Made by a program: the position numbers and the translations under genes. The notes beneath the pieces were generated by a model. It saw only the letters and a list, made by a program, of their open reading frames with translations, did no database searches and was not told the DNA's origin. Below are positions 32,140 through 34,953 of a stretch of 34,953 nucleotides of DNA, one piece after another. Origin of the DNA: UBA1162 sp049513695 (GTDB taxonomy: Bacteria > Chloroflexota > Dehalococcoidia > GIF9 > UBA5629); assembly GCA_049513695.1 (NCBI GenBank), contig JBEKVW010000012.1, positions 1-34,953 of the forward strand, given 5' to 3'. Every line of letters begins with the position of its first letter. Within the stretch, counting starts at the first letter, position 1.

Positions 32140-33561
32140 ATGGATGCCATTGAAAACCGCGGTTCGCTTGCATTCAAACAGATAGCCAAAGTAGTCAACA
32201 GTGATTTACCTTTAAAGAAAATAATGGGATTGGTTGCCGCCAGCGCCGCACGGGCGTTGAAGGCTTCAGGCTGTGCTATTATGCTGCTCAATCCGCAGCG
32301 TGAATACCTGGACATCATCGGTGCCTTCGGCCTGAGCGATATCTATCTACGCAAAGGGGCATTAAACGCCCGTAAAAGCTACCCGGAGATACTGGATGGG
32401 AAGACTGTCACCGTTGAAGATATTATCGTCGATAAAAGGACTCAGTTCCCCGAACAAGCAGCCAAGGAAAACCTAAAGTCGCTGCTGGGCGCCCCTATTT
32501 TTCAGAAAGAAGAGGTTATCGGGGAAATCAGGATCTATGCCCATGAAAAAAAGCACTTCAAACCGCATGAGAAAGACTTTATTGCCACCGTGGCTAATAT
32601 TATTGCGGTGACGCTGGAAAAAAACGAACTGTACCAGTACTTAAATACGCATCATGAGACCAATGTAACACAGCAAAAGAAACTTACCAGTTTTTCTAAC
32701 CTTCCTTTGAGGCCGGTGCGACCAACCAGTTTCAGCCACCCCAGTGAAGAAGAGTTTGCCAGGTTGCTGGATTTTTACCAGGTGGAATGGCTCTACGAGC
32801 CGCGTTCATTCCCATTATCCTGGGAAGATAAGAGGATTACCGAGATGTTCACGCCGGATTTCTATCTACCTGAGATAAATTTATACATCGAGTTAACTAC
32901 TTCCAGGCAAAGCCTGATCACCGAGAAGAACCGCAAGTTGCGCCAGCTCAAAGAACTATATCCGGACGTCAATGTAAAACTGCTCAATAAAGCCGATTAC
33001 CTGAAGCTTTTTGTCAAATACGATTTTATACCCCTTGGTGAAAACAAGATGAACGGTGTGCAGAAATATCTGTTCAATAAGACCCAGATCGACAGGCGCG
33101 TTAATTCTCTGGCCAAACAGATATCCAAAGATTATCAGGGGAAGGACCTTATTCTCATTGGCATTCTCAAAGGGGTCATATGTTTTATCTCGGACCTGAT
33201 GCAGAATATATCTATACCACTTGAATGCGATTTTATGGCGATATCCACTCCCCAGGGCAAAGCCGATTCACCGATTAAAATAACTAAAGACCTGGATATC
33301 GATATCAAAGGCAAGCACGTACTCATGGTGGAAGATATAATCGATACGGGAATGACTTTAAATTATGTTTTAAACTACCTTGCAACACGCAATCCGGCGA
33401 GTTTGAAGGTATGCACATTGCTGGATAAGAGGGTCAGACGCTTAATCGATGTACATCTCGACTATATCGGATTCGAGATACCTGATGAATTTGTCGTAGG
33501 CTACGGGCTGGACGTCAGGGGAAAATACCGCAACTTGCCGTTTATAGCTATTTTGGAATAA
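32140..33561 (+). CDS. GAF domain / PD-(D/E)XK-like domain / hypoxanthine phosphoribosyltransferase fusion
   Basis: This 473-residue protein has three parts. Residues about 10-160 form a GAF sensor domain (ASGCAIMLLNPQREYLDIIGAFG, in parts; GAPIFQKEEVIGEIRIYA). Residues about 200-292 look like a PD-(D/E)XK nuclease fold: E220 in WLYEP, D240 in TPDFYLPE and E251 in YIELTT, with K263/K266 on the next helix instead of an ExK lysine. Residues about 305-473 form a type I phosphoribosyltransferase of the Hpt kind: ILIGILKGVICF, PRPP loop VEDIIDTGMT (397-406) and GLDVRGKYRNLPFIAIL. The last part should salvage hypoxanthine or guanine with PRPP. Good ribosome site GGGTGAGG. It follows nrdJ by 33 nt. 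Confidence 0.88.
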   Translation: MDAIENRGSLAFKQIAKVVNSDLPLKKIMGLVAASAARALKASGCAIMLLNPQREYLDIIGAFGLSDIYLRKGALNARKSYPEILDGKTVTVEDIIVDKRTQFPEQAAKENLKSLLGAPIFQKEEVIGEIRIYAHEKKHFKPHEKDFIATVANIIAVTLEKNELYQYLNTHHETNVTQQKKLTSFSNLPLRPVRPTSFSHPSEEEFARLLDFYQVEWLYEPRSFPLSWEDKRITEMFTPDFYLPEINLYIELTTSRQSLITEKNRKLRQLKELYPDVNVKLLNKADYLKLFVKYDFIPLGENKMNGVQKYLFNKTQIDRRVNSLAKQISKDYQGKDLILIGILKGVICFISDLMQNISIPLECDFMAISTPQGKADSPIKITKDLDIDIKGKHVLMVEDIIDTGMTLNYVLNYLATRNPASLKVCTLLDKRVRRLIDVHLDYIGFEIPDEFVVGYGLDVRGKYRNLPFIAILE

Positions 33562-33681
33562 AAAAGCCCCAAGTAACCTCGGTATCCCGGTTCCTCATCT
33601 TCCCCCCTTACACTATTCGGCCTTCGCCTACCTCGTGCTAGGGACCTCTGCCTCCCCGTTCCAACTTCGATTACTTGGGAC
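33560..33681 (-). ncRNA. Candidate structured small RNA of about 120 nt
   Basis: On the minus strand the predicted first base (G at 33681) begins an 11-bp closing stem (33681-33671 with 33576-33566, core CCCAAGTAA/TTACTTGGG) whose 3' arm runs straight into T6 (33565-33560), an intrinsic terminator. Inside, UCCCUAGCAC (33644-33635) pairs with GUGUAAGGGG (33613-33604) apart from one A-A mismatch, and GGC-GAAG-GCC (33628-33619) caps it. Between the two helices are purine-rich strands of about 26 and 27 nt. This stem, bubble, stem layout recalls 6S RNA but is shorter. No protein is plausible. It does not match 5S, SRP or tmRNA signatures. Confidence 0.6.
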
Positions 33682-33688
33682 ATTTTCA

Positions 33689-33717
33689 AAATTAGCACAT
33701 AAACGCATACATGTCAA
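33689..33717 (-). promoter_or_regulatory. Promoter of the small RNA candidate
   Basis: On the minus strand, perfect TTGACA (33717-33712) is followed by a 17-bp spacer and TAATTT (33694-33689). Seven bases later comes G33681, the first base of the RNA closing stem. The -10 is weak (three of six), but the position relative to the RNA is exact. Confidence 0.58.
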
Positions 33718-33776
33718 TACCCTGTTTACGATCAACAAAATATTTTTTATAAAAATTTAACTAATTTTTACCGGGC

Positions 33777-34556
33777 TCAAGTCATCAGTAAAGATATCAA
33801 CACAGATATTTCCCTGCCCCACAACAGAGTTACAACCGCACCCAATGCCAGAAATAATCCGAAGGAAACTGGCTCTGTGAGCTTCCTGAGTTTGAGTATT
33901 ACCAGGACCACAGCCGTCAGACCGCCTGTCAAAACCACCAGGTATATTGCCGCCATGACCAGCGGGAAGCCCACCATGATGCCGATTAACCCTCCCATCA
34001 CAACATCGCCGAATCCGATAACTTCTTTTTTAAATAGCCTGGCTGCAAACCAGATCAGAAAGAAAAAACCGAAGCCTGAAGCAAATCCAATGGCTGAATT
34101 GACTATGTCGGGCGGCAAACCGGTGAGTGTTTTGACCAACATGATTATCAGGGCAATCCCGATGGCCGGATAAATAATTATCCCCGGTAAAAAGCCTCTC
34201 TCTAGGTCGGTAATAGACAGTACTATTAGGATGCAGATGTACAACAGGACAACCGGCAACTGCCACTGTGGCCCCAGCAAAAACCACGCCAGTACAAAGA
34301 GCAAGCCTGTCATTAGTTCCACCAGCATCGACCTTACCGGTATGCCGACGCCGCAGTAACGGCACCTCCCCCTTAAAACCAAGTAGCTAACGACAGGTAT
34401 CAGGTCCCTTGCTGTTAGTGGATGTCCGCATTCGAAACAATGGGACGGAGGCGACACAATCGATTTCCGCTGCGGTACGCGGTCTGCTACGACATTCAAG
34501 AAACTGCCGAAGCTGACGCCTATCAGTAAAAAAATAAACGCTAAAACGATTTCCAA
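33777..34556 (-). CDS. Type IV prepilin peptidase (A24 family)
   Basis: This polytopic membrane aspartic peptidase cleaves prepilin-type leader sequences and, in bifunctional members, methylates the new N-terminus. It has 259 residues. The N-terminal domain has the SFGSFLNVVADRVP motif and the cysteine pairs C40/C43 and C65/C68 typical of the methylase half. Catalytic aspartates are D117 (ITDLERG) and D184 (GFGDVVMGG). It starts with TTG at 34556, with AAAGG somewhat far upstream. It follows the TPR-like gene by 6 nt. No pilin gene is in the window. Confidence 0.94.
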   Translation of the reverse strand: MEIVLAFIFLLIGVSFGSFLNVVADRVPQRKSIVSPPSHCFECGHPLTARDLIPVVSYLVLRGRCRYCGVGIPVRSMLVELMTGLLFVLAWFLLGPQWQLPVVLLYICILIVLSITDLERGFLPGIIIYPAIGIALIIMLVKTLTGLPPDIVNSAIGFASGFGFFFLIWFAARLFKKEVIGFGDVVMGGLIGIMVGFPLVMAAIYLVVLTGGLTAVVLVILKLRKLTEPVSFGLFLALGAVVTLLWGREISVLISLLMT

Positions 34557-34562
34557 AGCGAC

Positions 34563-34953
34563 TTAATTACCTTTGTGTATTTTTGATTGTCTATCCATCA
34601 AGCCATTGACTATTTCTTGTCTTTCGGTTTGAAATCTTTCATTGCTCAACATAGTGTTTACGACTCCGGCCAGCAGGGTAATATTTTCGTCCGGAACTAT
34701 TTCGGCCGATTTCTTAAATGCCTGCACGGAGTCCTGGTAGTCACCACCATAGATATCGGAAATGCCCAGCAACATATATCCTTTCCAATCGCCCCCGCCG
34801 GCATCAAGGCGGGATTTTAACACACCGATAACCGAATCTATGTCATTGGCCCTATAAACGGTCAATAAACCGCAAAAATTAATATAGTAGCTTATATCCT
34901 TGGCATCATTCTTGACCGGAGCGATAAGAAGATCAGCCGCCGCCCGGTTATCA
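34563..34953 (-). CDS. TPR-like protein, 5' end outside the window
   Basis: The frame stays open to the window edge (the last codons read DNRAAADLLIAPVKNDAKDI), so only the C-terminal 129 or so residues are seen. The TTG at 34865 is internal rather than a likely start. The visible part is helical with TPR-like helix pairs: WKGYMLLGISDIYGGDYQDSVQAFKKSAEIVPD (in parts: GYMLLGISDIYGGDYQDSVQ, AFKKSAEIVPD). There is no membrane segment in this part. Its closeness to the prepilin peptidase could mean a role in pilus or secretion assembly, which is inference. Confidence 0.72.
   Translation of the reverse strand, partial: DNRAAADLLIAPVKNDAKDISYYINFCGLLTVYRANDIDSVIGVLKSRLDAGGGDWKGYMLLGISDIYGGDYQDSVQAFKKSAEIVPDENITLLAGVVNTMLSNERFQTERQEIVNGLMDRQSKIHKGN

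Noticed and set aside
33560..33681. 5S rRNA, SRP RNA, tmRNA or RNase P RNA
   Set aside because: The length would suit 5S or small SRP RNA, but the conserved 5S loops and the SRP helix-8 GGAAG core are missing, and there is no tRNA-like or tag reading frame.
33501..33698. 65-codon minus-strand frame over the small RNA candidate
   Set aside because: No ribosome site, starts upstream of the predicted transcript start, and the product (Arg/Gly rich) looks like a chance translation of a structured purine-rich RNA.

Overview
The window reads as a chromosomal segment of an anaerobic bacterium, most likely a Chloroflexota of the class Dehalococcoidia. This assignment is inferred from gene content, not from a marker-gene search. 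Supporting signs are an 11-subunit complex I operon (nuoA-N) without the NADH-oxidising nuoEFG genes, a division cluster cut down to mraZ-rsmH-ftsA-ftsZ with no murein-synthesis genes, an adenosylcobalamin-dependent ribonucleotide reductase under NrdR, and an acyl-CoA dehydrogenase. No phage, transposase, CRISPR array, tRNA or rRNA was seen.

Layout. 1-244: two near-identical 107-bp palindromic interspersed repeats abutting the end of nuoN. 246-10331 (minus): nuoA-B-C-D-H-I-J-K-[DUF2007-like]-L-M-N, tightly overlapped, with a good promoter just upstream of nuoA. 10495-12586 (plus): rsmD-coaD, a 2[4Fe-4S] ferredoxin and a SAM methyltransferase. 12587-17833 (minus): leuS, acyl-CoA dehydrogenase, yggS and proC. 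17957-20177 (plus): a small zincin and a secreted/membrane protein with CARDB-like domains and a Pro/Gly/Met/Gln-rich linker. 20197-24090 (minus): trmD-rplS-priA-def. 24091-24398: a rich regulatory region. 24399-28752 (plus): winged-helix gene-mraZ-rsmH-small membrane protein-ftsA-ftsZ. 28896-33561 (plus): nrdR-nrdJ and a GAF/nuclease-like/HPRT fusion. 33560-33681 (minus): a candidate structured small RNA. 33777-34953 (minus): prepilin peptidase and a TPR-like partial gene.

How the genes work together. The Nuo complex would pump ions while passing electrons from a non-NADH donor to quinone; a ferredoxin gene lies nearby, but any link to it is a guess. The 24399 cluster looks MraZ-controlled: a near-consensus promoter overlaps a 10-bp-phased TGG array. 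The nrdR-nrdJ pair looks autoregulated: an NrdR box sits exactly between the -35 and -10.

The strongest leads for something undescribed are: (a) the small RNA candidate at 33560-33681, which has its own promoter, a closing stem from the predicted first base to the U-run, and a second internal helix; (b) the GAF + PD-(D/E)XK-like + hypoxanthine phosphoribosyltransferase fusion; (c) a 44-residue one-helix membrane protein in the FtsL position; and (d) a perfect NrdR-type palindrome in a region with no reductase gene next to it.
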